In this document: positions 56,512-64,000 of the stretch, in pieces
Numbering within the stretch: the first letter of the stretch is position 1
How the letters are laid out: the number at the start of each line of letters is the position of its first letter
NCBI RefSeq assembly: GCF_025643335.1
Contig: NZ_CP092489.1
Span: 3,420,501 to 3,484,500, forward strand
Source of the DNA: Endozoicomonas sp. Mp262
Lineage (GTDB): Bacteria; Pseudomonadota; Gammaproteobacteria; Pseudomonadales; Endozoicomonadaceae
DNA length: 64,000 nt
Direction: 5' to 3'
Made by a program: the position numbers and the translations under genes
The notes under the pieces: generated by a model
What the model was told of the DNA's origin: nothing
The model's database searches: none
What the model saw: the letters and a program-made list of their open reading frames with translations, nothing else

Positions 56512-58578
56512 TTAATTCGAGTGTGCGCCATCTTCAGAAGCATAATTAGCGGCTCCTGACAATTCTTCTGGAGAAATAGAGGTGGTACGTCTTCTTTGTC
56601 TTCTTTGTTGCTGATTTTCTCTTTTTGAGTCACTAGGTTCTTTTTCTTCTGTTAGTGAAGACGACATTGAAAGGCTATTTTTTTCACCCAGCACAACTAT
56701 TGCTGAAGGAGATGAGGGAGGTGTGGTTTTAGGTTGATTATCGTCAAGTGCTTTTTGATCTTTCAATGGATGATCTTGAGAGTGTTGTGATGTATTAAAT
56801 TTTTGCTGTAGTTCCTGTATAACCCTTTCTGATTCTACTGTTCTTTGCTCACCAAATGAACGTCTTGTTTTTAGCAGGTTTATTTTTTGATCAACCTTTG
56901 ACTCCAGGTTATTAAGTTCCTTCTTTAATTCTTCTAGGTTTGATTCTTTCTGTTGTTTCTGTATTTTTTTTAATTCTTCGATTTTAGATTCTAATTCAAT
57001 TGCTTTTTCTTTTAATTTATTGCTGGTGATTTCTAGTTTTTTTTGTTGTTTCTCCTGTTCAGTTCGTGATGCAGTGTTGTTGATTTTTTCACTTAATTGC
57101 TGTATTTCAAGTTGGACGGACTCAAGCTTTTTTTCAAGGATTTCGACTGATTCTAATTTATCACTGTTATCCTCTTGCTTTATTCTTATGGCTTTGAGTT
57201 CATTTTCTAGTTGAGTGATCTGTTGTTGATCGGAAGAGGTTTTTTGTATGACGAATAACCGGATTCGATGAAAAAAATCTGAGGATTCCTCTAAATCACT
57301 TGTATCACTATCAGATTCGATACCTATAGGGGGAGACCAGGAGGGTGTTTTTTTTCCTGTTATTTCATACCATGACTTGAAGGGATTAAACCAGCTACAT
57401 TCTGGCGAGAAAGTTTCATCAGTACAATACTCAAAGTCCTGTTGGTAAGGAGTATCTTCAACTTTGAATAGTCGCATTTTGGAGAACTCTTCAGATAGTA
57501 TAGGTGGTGTAACTAAATATTTTGAGAATTCCTTCTCATCAGAGCCTTTTCTTCGGGTGTAAATATTGATTTCAGTGGAGCCATGATTCTCAGATAAACT
57601 TTGTTGAATGGCTAATTGCATGGTTTCTCCCGGAAGAAAAATAACTTTCGCAACATCTGCCTCCCTCTCAGTGCTATCCATATATTGTTCAAATAATTGA
57701 ACAGGATCATTTCCTGTTATTTTTTTGGCTGATTCTTTTTGTTGGTAATGTACTTGCCTGATAGGTTTACTGGTTGATTTAAATTCGGTGTATAAAGTGC
57801 CATCCGGAGTATCAGTCATTAAGGTATCTAGTGAATCATTTTGAGGTGGAGTTGATGTGAAGACAAGCGTTGTGTAGGTATCTGGTTCCAGAAATGAGAT
57901 GGATGCTTGTTGAGAGACTGTGCCATGCTTTATTAATGTTTGTAACTGATCTGTTTGGGATAATTTCCTGGCTTTATGACAAGAGCCTGAAGCGTATTGA
58001 AAGTCAGCTGTTCTTGGTCGATGGATAGCTAATAATTGGGAGGAAGTTGGATTATCCTCTGTAGCTGTCGGTATTTGTTCAATAATAAGCCCCGGTTTAG
58101 GCATCCAGCGATGAAATTTTTGATCGGTAATATCTTTAAGAGCAATGTACTGGCTTCCATTAAAGATATGAGGATCAACCCTCACTACATCATCTGCCGG
58201 TATGTCAATATGCAGGGTGTGTAATTGAACCCTTTCCATTATGGGAGACTCTGAGTCTGAAGCCGACTTTAATTGTGAATAACAAAGGCCTGTTTTCATT
58301 TTTAATCCTTTGTATGGAGCTGATCTTCTCAGAGTGCCTGTCATTGAGTCAAGATCTGTAACATTGACAGTAATATTGGGGGAGGGGGTAAAGTTTGCGT
58401 TATTTATTTTAGATGAATGAAGGTTATAAATCCCTATTAGTGTTACATCATCGTCTGTAGTTGTTGTTAATACCAGTTGGTGGAAGACGAGGGTAGCATA
58501 TGAGGGACTGGTCGTCATAATCAGGGAATAAAAGAATAGTAGCAGGTGGCTGATAATCGCCATGGGTGAATGTTTCAT
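56512..58578 (-). CDS. Large secreted orphan protein with long coiled coil
   Basis: 688 residues with a signal peptide (SHLLLFFYSLIMTTSPSYA). Residues 30-400 look like one or more beta-rich domains with paired cysteines. From about 445 to 590 there is a long heptad-like coiled coil rich in E, K, Q and L (QLENELKAIRIKQEDNSDKL, ELESKIEELKKIQKQQKESN). The tail is polar, with a run of basic residues (QQRRQRRRTTS). No family recognised. It is the first gene of a two-gene unit with 54695-56482. The AT-rich base use differs from the cydDC genes next door, suggesting acquisition. A host-interaction role is possible but is only inference. Confidence 0.7.
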   Translation of the reverse strand: MKHSPMAIISHLLLFFYSLIMTTSPSYATLVFHQLVLTTTTDDDVTLIGIYNLHSSKINNANFTPSPNITVNVTDLDSMTGTLRRSAPYKGLKMKTGLCYSQLKSASDSESPIMERVQLHTLHIDIPADDVVRVDPHIFNGSQYIALKDITDQKFHRWMPKPGLIIEQIPTATEDNPTSSQLLAIHRPRTADFQYASGSCHKARKLSQTDQLQTLIKHGTVSQQASISFLEPDTYTTLVFTSTPPQNDSLDTLMTDTPDGTLYTEFKSTSKPIRQVHYQQKESAKKITGNDPVQLFEQYMDSTEREADVAKVIFLPGETMQLAIQQSLSENHGSTEINIYTRRKGSDEKEFSKYLVTPPILSEEFSKMRLFKVEDTPYQQDFEYCTDETFSPECSWFNPFKSWYEITGKKTPSWSPPIGIESDSDTSDLEESSDFFHRIRLFVIQKTSSDQQQITQLENELKAIRIKQEDNSDKLESVEILEKKLESVQLEIQQLSEKINNTASRTEQEKQQKKLEITSNKLKEKAIELESKIEELKKIQKQQKESNLEELKKELNNLESKVDQKINLLKTRRSFGEQRTVESERVIQELQQKFNTSQHSQDHPLKDQKALDDNQPKTTPPSSPSAIVVLGEKNSLSMSSSLTEEKEPSDSKRENQQQRRQRRRTTSISPEELSGAANYASEDGAHSN

Positions 58579-58774
58579 GGTGAGTTTGCTTAAGAAGTCT
58601 GAGAGGGTGATACGAAGATTTGATTAAAGATTAGTTCATAAGTAAAAAAAGGGTTGGAATTTTTAATAAGGAGGCTATTGCTATTTATATCCATAGGGAA
58701 ATAAAGGCCACCTTTAGAATTTAAGGCTATTGATAGGATTTGAGTTATTTATTATCTCATCCCTGGCTATCCCC

Positions 58775-58803
58775 TTGGCGTGTCCCAGTCACTCGGTTAA
58801 AAT
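58775..58803 (+). promoter_or_regulatory. Candidate sigma-70 promoter of cydDC
   Basis: TTGGCG at 58775-58780, 17 bases, TAAAAT at 58798-58803, about 35 bases before the cydD ATG. Four of six and five of six positions match the consensus. The remaining 58579-58774 is AT-rich spacer without a supportable gene. Confidence 0.45.
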
Positions 58804-58838
58804 GCCGCCTCCCCAAACCAAGCGGTATTCCTTAGCTG

Positions 58839-60626
58839 ATGAGTCGTAACCGAGACATTCCCCCAGAAAAACAGGCTTACCGATGGCTGATGACACGGGT
58901 TCGTCCTGCCCGGAATTGGCTGACCCTTTCTATTCTTTTGGGCCTGCTCAATGGTGTTTTATTGCTGGTTCAGGCCAGTTTGCTGGCTGATATAGTTCAT
59001 AAGCTGATTATGGAAGGCATTCCCCGGGATAGGCTGGCCACTGACTTTCTTCTGTCTATTGCTGTGGTTCTATCCAGGGCCAGCTGTGCCTGGGGGCGGG
59101 AGCAATGTGGCTTTAAGGCGGGTGTCCAGGTAAGAAGAGCGATTAGAAAAGCCGTTTTGGATAAGCTTCAGCGCCTGGGACCCTTAGCGGTTTCCCGACA
59201 GACGGTAGGTGGTTGGACAACGGTGGTTGTTGAGCAGATCGAGGAACTACAGGAGTTTGTGGCCCGGTATTTGCCCCAAATGGCACTGGCCGTTCTGGTA
59301 CCACTGGTGATGCTGGTGGTGGTGTTTCCTAAAAACTGGACTGTAGGGTTGATATTTTTTGGGACTGCACCGTTAATTCCCCTGTTTATGGCATTGGTGG
59401 GTATCAAGGCGGCAGAAGCCAACCGGAGAAACTTCAAGGCCCTTGAGCGGCTGGGCGGTTTTTTTCTGGATCGCTTGCAGGGGATGGAAGCCTTGCGATT
59501 ATTTCGCAGGACGGCAGCCACTCAGCGGGAATTAGGTGAGGCTAGTGAAGATTTCCGACGGAAAACCATGGAAGTGCTTCGGTTGGCCTTTCTATCGTCA
59601 ACGGTGCTGGAGTTTTTTGCCTCAGTCTCCATTGCCCTGACAGCGGTTTATCTGGGCATGAACTTCCTGGGATATATCAATTTTGGCGATTACGGTAATG
59701 GCGTCACACTGTATACGGCACTGTTCTTATTGTTATTGGCGCCCGAGTTTTACCAGCCATTGCGGGAGCTTGGCACCTTTTATCATGCCAAGGCCAAGGC
59801 GGTAGGGGCGGCAGAATCTGTTCTGGACATTATGGCGCAGCCTGAACCTGAGGAGCACCAGGGGTGTCGCTGCTTTGAGGACAGGGGGGCAGTATCTATT
59901 GAGGCCAGGCAGTTGTCGGTGCTTTCCCGGACCTCGGATAAGCCATTGCTGGATGATCTGGATTTTTCTATAGCTGCCGGTAGTCGTGTGGCAGTGATAG
60001 GCCCCAGTGGTGCCGGTAAAACCACATTAATTAACACCTTAATGGGGTTTTACCCCTTTAAGGGCAGGTTACTGGTGAGTGGCCAGCCATTATCTGGTCT
60101 TGATCTTTCCAGCTGGCGGGACGGTTTGGCCTGGCTGGGACAGCTGCCCTTAATTATTGAAGGCTCGGTCAGGGAGAATGTTGCCTATGGACGTGATTTA
60201 AGCCGGGATCAGGTCATCGATGCCCTGACCAGGGCTCAGGGTATCGATATTCTGGATGGTTTGCCAGGCTGGCTGGATAGTCCACTGAGGGAGCAGGGGG
60301 GGAATTTGTCAGTGGGACAGGCTCAGCGAATTGCCCTGGCGCGGGCTATCGCTACCCCAGTGAGCCTTTTGATTCTTGATGAACCCACCGCGAGCCTTGA
60401 TCTTGAAAGTGAAAAAAGGGTTTTGGCGGCTCTGGATAAAGTTTCCAGAGATACAACGGTTATTACGGTGACTCACCGAATCAACCAGATTATGGCCATG
60501 GACCAGGTGTTAATGATAGACGGTGGTCGCCTGGTGGCAGTGGGAAATCCTCAACAATTAATACGGGTGGATGGTCCCTTTAAAACATTTATTGAGGGGC
60601 AGGGCAGGAGTCTCGACAATGCGTGA
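58839..60626 (+). CDS. cydD: Thiol reductant ABC exporter subunit CydD
   Basis: 595 residues, a fused membrane-ATPase half transporter. Six membrane helices lie in the first 310 residues. The ATPase has Walker A IGPSGAGKTTLINTL near 388, signature LSVGQAQRIALARA near 490 and Walker B LLILDEPTASLDLESE. CydDC exports cysteine and glutathione to the periplasm and is needed to assemble cytochrome bd oxidase. It overlaps cydC by eight bases. No cydAB genes are in the window. Confidence 0.93.
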   Translation: MSRNRDIPPEKQAYRWLMTRVRPARNWLTLSILLGLLNGVLLLVQASLLADIVHKLIMEGIPRDRLATDFLLSIAVVLSRASCAWGREQCGFKAGVQVRRAIRKAVLDKLQRLGPLAVSRQTVGGWTTVVVEQIEELQEFVARYLPQMALAVLVPLVMLVVVFPKNWTVGLIFFGTAPLIPLFMALVGIKAAEANRRNFKALERLGGFFLDRLQGMEALRLFRRTAATQRELGEASEDFRRKTMEVLRLAFLSSTVLEFFASVSIALTAVYLGMNFLGYINFGDYGNGVTLYTALFLLLLAPEFYQPLRELGTFYHAKAKAVGAAESVLDIMAQPEPEEHQGCRCFEDRGAVSIEARQLSVLSRTSDKPLLDDLDFSIAAGSRVAVIGPSGAGKTTLINTLMGFYPFKGRLLVSGQPLSGLDLSSWRDGLAWLGQLPLIIEGSVRENVAYGRDLSRDQVIDALTRAQGIDILDGLPGWLDSPLREQGGNLSVGQAQRIALARAIATPVSLLILDEPTASLDLESEKRVLAALDKVSRDTTVITVTHRINQIMAMDQVLMIDGGRLVAVGNPQQLIRVDGPFKTFIEGQGRSLDNA

Positions 60627-62340
60627 TTTATGGCTGTTTCTGAAGCTGTATGGCCGTCACCGGTTGTTGCTGTTGCTGGGTATATTACTTGCTGTGGTGA
60701 CGCTGGCGGCCAGCTTGGGGTTGTTAGCCCTGTCAGGGTGGTTTATTACGGCATCCAGTATTGCCGGGTTATCCGTTGCCAGCGCCAAGTTATTTAATTT
60801 TTTCACGCCGGGAGCCGGGGTCAGGGGCTTTTCTATCTTAAGAACGGCCAGCCGGTATTTTGAACGACTGGTAAGCCATGATGCCACCTTTCGTTTACTG
60901 GCCTGGTTGAGGGAATGGTTTTTCAGTAAGTTAACACCTTTATCCCTGGGGCAAATCAGCCGCTATCGAAAGGGCGACCTGCTAAACCGTTTGGTGGCTG
61001 ATGTGGATGCCCTGGATCAGCTTTACTTGCGGTTATTAAGTCCAATGGTATCAGCGGTAATGATCAGTGTATTGCTTGCTGCATTTTTGGCGTGGTTCAG
61101 TCCGGTTCTGGCGCTGTTTTCGCTGATGGTTATGGTGTCCTGGATTTTGCTGATGCCAGTTCTGTTCTATCGGTTGGGTAGTAAAACAGGGGCTTCTTTG
61201 GGAAACCGGCAAAGGGATCTTCGGCAGCAGGTGCTGGATCATCTACAAGGGATGGCTGAAGGATTGATTTATGGCTATCACCATAAAAGCCGGTCATTGT
61301 TACACAAAACCGAAGCAGCCATGCAGGATGATCAGCAACGAATGGCCCGATTAGAGGGGTTCGGGTCATTTCTGTTTGTTGGTGGGGCAGGGTGCGCAGC
61401 GGTGGGAATGTTGTGGCTGGCCAGTGGCGAGTACCAGCTCCAGCATATTTCAGGCCCGGTCATGGCGCTAATGGTATTTGCCATGCTGGCAGGTTTTGAA
61501 GCATTGATGCCCCTGCCTGGTGCCTTTCAATTTTTGAGCTATACCCGGCAAGCTGCGGTGAGACTCAGGGAGGTGATTGATGAGAAACCCATGGTGTTTC
61601 CGGAACAGGAGGAGCGCTTTAACCTCAAGGGACATGTGCGTTTTGAGGAAGTCAGTTTTGCCTATCAACAGGAGCATCCAGGTAAGCGGCAGATTGTTTC
61701 TAATTTATGCCTGGATATACTGCCGGGCGAGCATGTGGCTCTGCTTGGAAAAACCGGCTGTGGCAAATCCACATTAATACGGTTGCTAAATCGGGGAGTA
61801 GAGCCTGACTCCGGTGATATTTTGCTGGATGGACGACTTATCCAATCATTTACCGAAAAGACACTCTATAAATCGGTTACTTTCATTCCCCAGCGGACAC
61901 ATGTTTATAGCGCCAGTTTCAGGGATAACCTGTTATTGGCAGCCCCGGATGCCAGTGACCGGCAGCTGGTTGATGTGATCATCAAAACAGGGTTGGAAAA
62001 GCTGGGTGGTGGCGCTTATGAAAATACTGCGGATCTTCTGGATTTATGGGTTGGCCATGGTGGATTAAGCCTTTCCGGTGGGGAACAGCGTCGGTTAGCG
62101 GCTGCTCGCGCCTTGTTAAAACCGGCACCGGTTTTGATCATGGATGAACCTACTGAAGGGTTGGATACAGACAGTGAGCAGGCATTGATGAGAACGGTAC
62201 TGAAATCATTTAGGGACAGTGCAGTCATTATGATCACCCATAAGAAAGTAGTACTGGAACAGATGGATACAATCTACCAAATGGATGGTGGCAAGGTTGA
62301 GTGTGTCAGTTATGAGCGCATGTCTGAAAATAGTGCTTGA
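60619..62340 (+). CDS. cydC: Thiol reductant ABC exporter subunit CydC
   Basis: 573 residues from the ATG at 60619 (AGGAG eight bases upstream, overlapping the cydD stop). The frame runs further to 60571 inside cydD, but that leader is not family-like. The N-terminus shows the CydC pattern SLGLLALSGWFITASSIAGL, and the core RGFSILRTASRYFERLVSHD. Walker A is LGKTGCGKSTLIRLLNRG near 376, signature LSLSGGEQRRLAAARALL near 484, Walker B VLIMDEPTEGLDTDSE. Partner of CydD. Confidence 0.94.
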   Translation: MRDLWLFLKLYGRHRLLLLLGILLAVVTLAASLGLLALSGWFITASSIAGLSVASAKLFNFFTPGAGVRGFSILRTASRYFERLVSHDATFRLLAWLREWFFSKLTPLSLGQISRYRKGDLLNRLVADVDALDQLYLRLLSPMVSAVMISVLLAAFLAWFSPVLALFSLMVMVSWILLMPVLFYRLGSKTGASLGNRQRDLRQQVLDHLQGMAEGLIYGYHHKSRSLLHKTEAAMQDDQQRMARLEGFGSFLFVGGAGCAAVGMLWLASGEYQLQHISGPVMALMVFAMLAGFEALMPLPGAFQFLSYTRQAAVRLREVIDEKPMVFPEQEERFNLKGHVRFEEVSFAYQQEHPGKRQIVSNLCLDILPGEHVALLGKTGCGKSTLIRLLNRGVEPDSGDILLDGRLIQSFTEKTLYKSVTFIPQRTHVYSASFRDNLLLAAPDASDRQLVDVIIKTGLEKLGGGAYENTADLLDLWVGHGGLSLSGGEQRRLAAARALLKPAPVLIMDEPTEGLDTDSEQALMRTVLKSFRDSAVIMITHKKVVLEQMDTIYQMDGGKVECVSYERMSENSA

Positions 62341-62398
62341 AAAATAGTCATTTGCCCATAGGATGAAAGGTAAATGATAAGTAGCAAAATACAGGTAT

Positions 62399-63400
62399 AT
62401 GAAAAAATTTAGTACGCTAATGAGCTTGGCAGTTGCTGTTGCCCTGGTGTTTGCCCCAGCCGCTGATGCCAAAAGGATGGGCGGCAAGAAAATGGGGCGG
62501 ACTTATAAAACCGCCCCCGCACCCGCAAAAAAACAACCGCAGTCTGGTAATACTCTTAAGGAAAGCAGTTCAGCTTCCGGGCAAAAAGCAACGGATCATA
62601 CACGGCAGTCATCCCAACAAACCATGAATCAGGGAACCCGGGCACAGCCGCAGAAATCATCTCGCTGGGGGATGCTGGGTGGTGCTTTGGCCGGTTTGGC
62701 AGCTGGTGGCCTGCTGGCTTCACTGTTCGGTGGTGGTGCCTTTAGTGGCTTTCAGGGACTTGACTTCCTTGTATTGATACTGCTGGCTGCCGGTGCCTTC
62801 TTCCTGTTCCGTAAATTTAAACAGAAAGGAGTATCAACGACGGGAACAGGGTATCACCCTCAGAATGATGTCAAAAAATCATTTTCCCATGACTATCCAG
62901 CGAAAGAACCTGTATTGCAATCCAGTAACGGGTTAGATACAGGCGTTTTGGAAGAAAGGCTACAGGAGCCTTCTGTACCACAATCTACCAGCGGGATTAT
63001 TGGCGGGGGTGATGTACCTCTGAATTTACCGGGTGGCTTTGATCAGGAGGCTTTCCTTAAGGGTGCCCGTGATCATTATCACCGGTTGCAGCGGGCCTGG
63101 AATGACAATGACCTGGGTATTATGAAAGAGTACCTGGCGGCAGACCTGTACGAGCAATTGGCGGCTGAACGGAGTCAGCTGAAAGGAAAGCAGCATACAG
63201 AAGTGCTATATATCGATGCCAGCCTTGTGAGGGCGGATTATACTGCAAGGGTTGCGCAGGTCAGTATCAGGTACACCGGCCGTTATCGGGATGAGGTTGA
63301 GGGTGTTGAAGAGGGCATTAATGATATATGGCACCTTGAGCGAGATATCACTGAGGCAAATGCACCCTGGTATATTGTCGGAATGGAAAATGCTTCCTAA
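62399..63400 (+). CDS. Tim44-like domain membrane protein
   Basis: 333 residues. A signal segment (LMSLAVAVALVFAPAADA) is followed by a basic, low-complexity S/Q/K linker to about residue 95. A glycine-rich hydrophobic stretch then follows (LGGALAGLAAGGLLASLFGG), with a second membrane helix (FLVLILLAAGAFFLFRKF). A C-terminal Tim44-like domain spans about 215-330 (FLKGARDHYHRLQRAWNDND, IRYTGRYRDEVEGV). This is the usual layout of bacterial Tim44-like proteins of unknown function. It follows cydC by 58 bases and may share its transcript. Confidence 0.85.
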   Translation: MKKFSTLMSLAVAVALVFAPAADAKRMGGKKMGRTYKTAPAPAKKQPQSGNTLKESSSASGQKATDHTRQSSQQTMNQGTRAQPQKSSRWGMLGGALAGLAAGGLLASLFGGGAFSGFQGLDFLVLILLAAGAFFLFRKFKQKGVSTTGTGYHPQNDVKKSFSHDYPAKEPVLQSSNGLDTGVLEERLQEPSVPQSTSGIIGGGDVPLNLPGGFDQEAFLKGARDHYHRLQRAWNDNDLGIMKEYLAADLYEQLAAERSQLKGKQHTEVLYIDASLVRADYTARVAQVSIRYTGRYRDEVEGVEEGINDIWHLERDITEANAPWYIVGMENAS

Positions 63401-63419
63401 ACTAAAACTCGTTTGAAAA

Positions 63420-63497
63420 CCGGATATTTCTGACCTGTGCATTAAGCGAAGCGATTACTAAAGCGCGCCCATCACAGTGCTATCAAATTGGGCGCGG
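63420..63497. repeat. REP-like dispersed repeat, copy 2
   Basis: It starts CCGGATATTTCTGACC 20 bases after a stop codon, continues with CATTAAGCGAAGCGATTAC and AAAGCGCGCCC, and ends ATTGGGCGCGG. Read on the minus strand it has the same blocks in the same order as 19021-19124. The GCGCGCCC and GGGCGCG parts can form a stem. Confidence 0.55.
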
Positions 63498-63498
63498 C

Positions 63499-63616
63499 TT
63501 AGCCCGGATATTTTATAAACACACTCCCGGCCTTTGCAGCTCCCGGCAACGCAAGTGCAGTTTTCAAGAGCCATAAAGCCCGGCGTAATTTTGAGGGCAG
63601 TTTTGCAATATCCGGA
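63499..63616. repeat. IS1380-end-like remnant or MITE
   Basis: TTAGCCCGGATATTTTATAA at 63499-63518 matches the left edge of the IS1380 element, including the TTAG target copy, with a single difference. An inverted partner, AATATCCGG, ends near 63615 (TTTTGCAATATCCGG). About 118 bp between them hold no gene. It is probably a non-autonomous or eroded relative of the IS1380 element. Confidence 0.5.
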
Positions 63617-63947
63617 CTACGTATATCTCCAGGGAAAGGGGCTTGTAATTGTCCGGTATTGCTTATTCCCGGATACTTTTTGTGGGGTTGGTAAGATGGC
63701 CCAAACGGTTCCTAGCTTTTCTTGTACATGAATTAAATCTGCTTTTCTGCCATACCGTAAGTAACATTCCATATAGATGGATGCATTATTTAAATTGGCC
63801 CAGGCAGTGAATATTTCATGGAGTTTATTATAGCGCAAAGACCATCGGTCACTAATAGCAATCCAGCGGTTGTAAATTATATCATGGTCTTTACTAAATG
63901 CCGGTTCCCAGTTTTTTTTCTTGAATTTGATAGGGTGAAAGTCTCAT
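63617..63947 (-). pseudogene. Small orphan gene broken by an A-run frameshift
   Basis: The ATG at 63947 opens MRLSPYQIQEKK and then stops after a run of eight A (63912-63919 on the plus strand). Removing one A joins it to a second frame to 63617 for a protein of 109 residues with YNRWIAISDRWSLRYNKLHE and NNASIYMECYLRYGRKADLI. I recognise no family. It may be a genuine frameshift, a sequencing error in the homopolymer, or two unrelated short frames. Confidence 0.35.
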
Positions 63948-64000
63948 ATTGACCACAACTAAACACTGCCACCTTTCTCTGGGAATGGTATGACATTGCT

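Overview
This window is a piece of a gammaproteobacterial chromosome, most likely from an Oceanospirillales-type animal symbiont such as Endozoicomonas or a relative. That assignment is inference: it rests on the Pseudomonas-like order nadB-rpoE-rseABC-mucD-lepA-lepB-rnc-era-recO-pdxJ-acpS followed by rlmD-relA-mazG, on the many different insertion sequences, and on secreted or effector-like orphan genes between housekeeping blocks. No 16S rRNA or tRNA gene was seen.

Layout. 1-497: 5' end of an nhaC-type antiporter (minus). 938-1786: orphan protein. 1828-10855: recC-recB-recD in one tightly overlapped minus-strand operon, with a small orphan upstream. 11425-19013: one very large BvgS-like hybrid sensor kinase, cut in two by a complete IS1380-family element with a TTAG target duplication. 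19149-22764: ygfZ / sdhE-ygfX / nadB. 23276-27682: the sigma-E envelope stress operon rpoE-rseA-rseB-rseC-mucD behind a near-perfect sigma-E promoter. 27869-34691: lepA, lepB, a DUF4845 gene, rnc, era, recO, pdxJ, acpS, with many start/stop overlaps. 34714-36110: an accessory insert inside this conserved block, made of a gene for a degenerate protein-kinase-like protein bracketed by copies of a structured repeat. 36325-40804: rlmD, relA, mazG.

40960-46586 is a decayed accessory stretch. It holds an LRR-like fragment, a DDE insertion sequence with 7-bp direct repeats, a small secreted protein, a hairpin repeat, and a POT-family peptide transporter split by an IS630-family element (TA duplication). 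46737-49559 holds a DUF3857/transglutaminase-like exported protein and trmJ. 49684-52805 holds two nearly identical flagellin genes facing away from each other across a T-rich, C-poor 773-bp spacer. 52979-54720 is a complete IS66-family element with an 8-bp duplication that landed exactly at the stop codon of the next gene. 54695-58578 is a pair of large, probably paralogous secreted proteins with charged C-terminal coiled coils. 58839-62340 is cydDC, 62399-63400 a Tim44-like membrane protein, and 63401-64000 holds REP-like repeats and a broken small gene.

Four complete insertion sequences of four families are present. Two interrupt genes that become one intact reading frame when the element and one target copy are removed on paper, so those disruptions look recent. 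The least explained content is the pseudokinase-like protein with its flanking two-hairpin repeats, the secreted coiled-coil pair, and the inverted flagellin pair.
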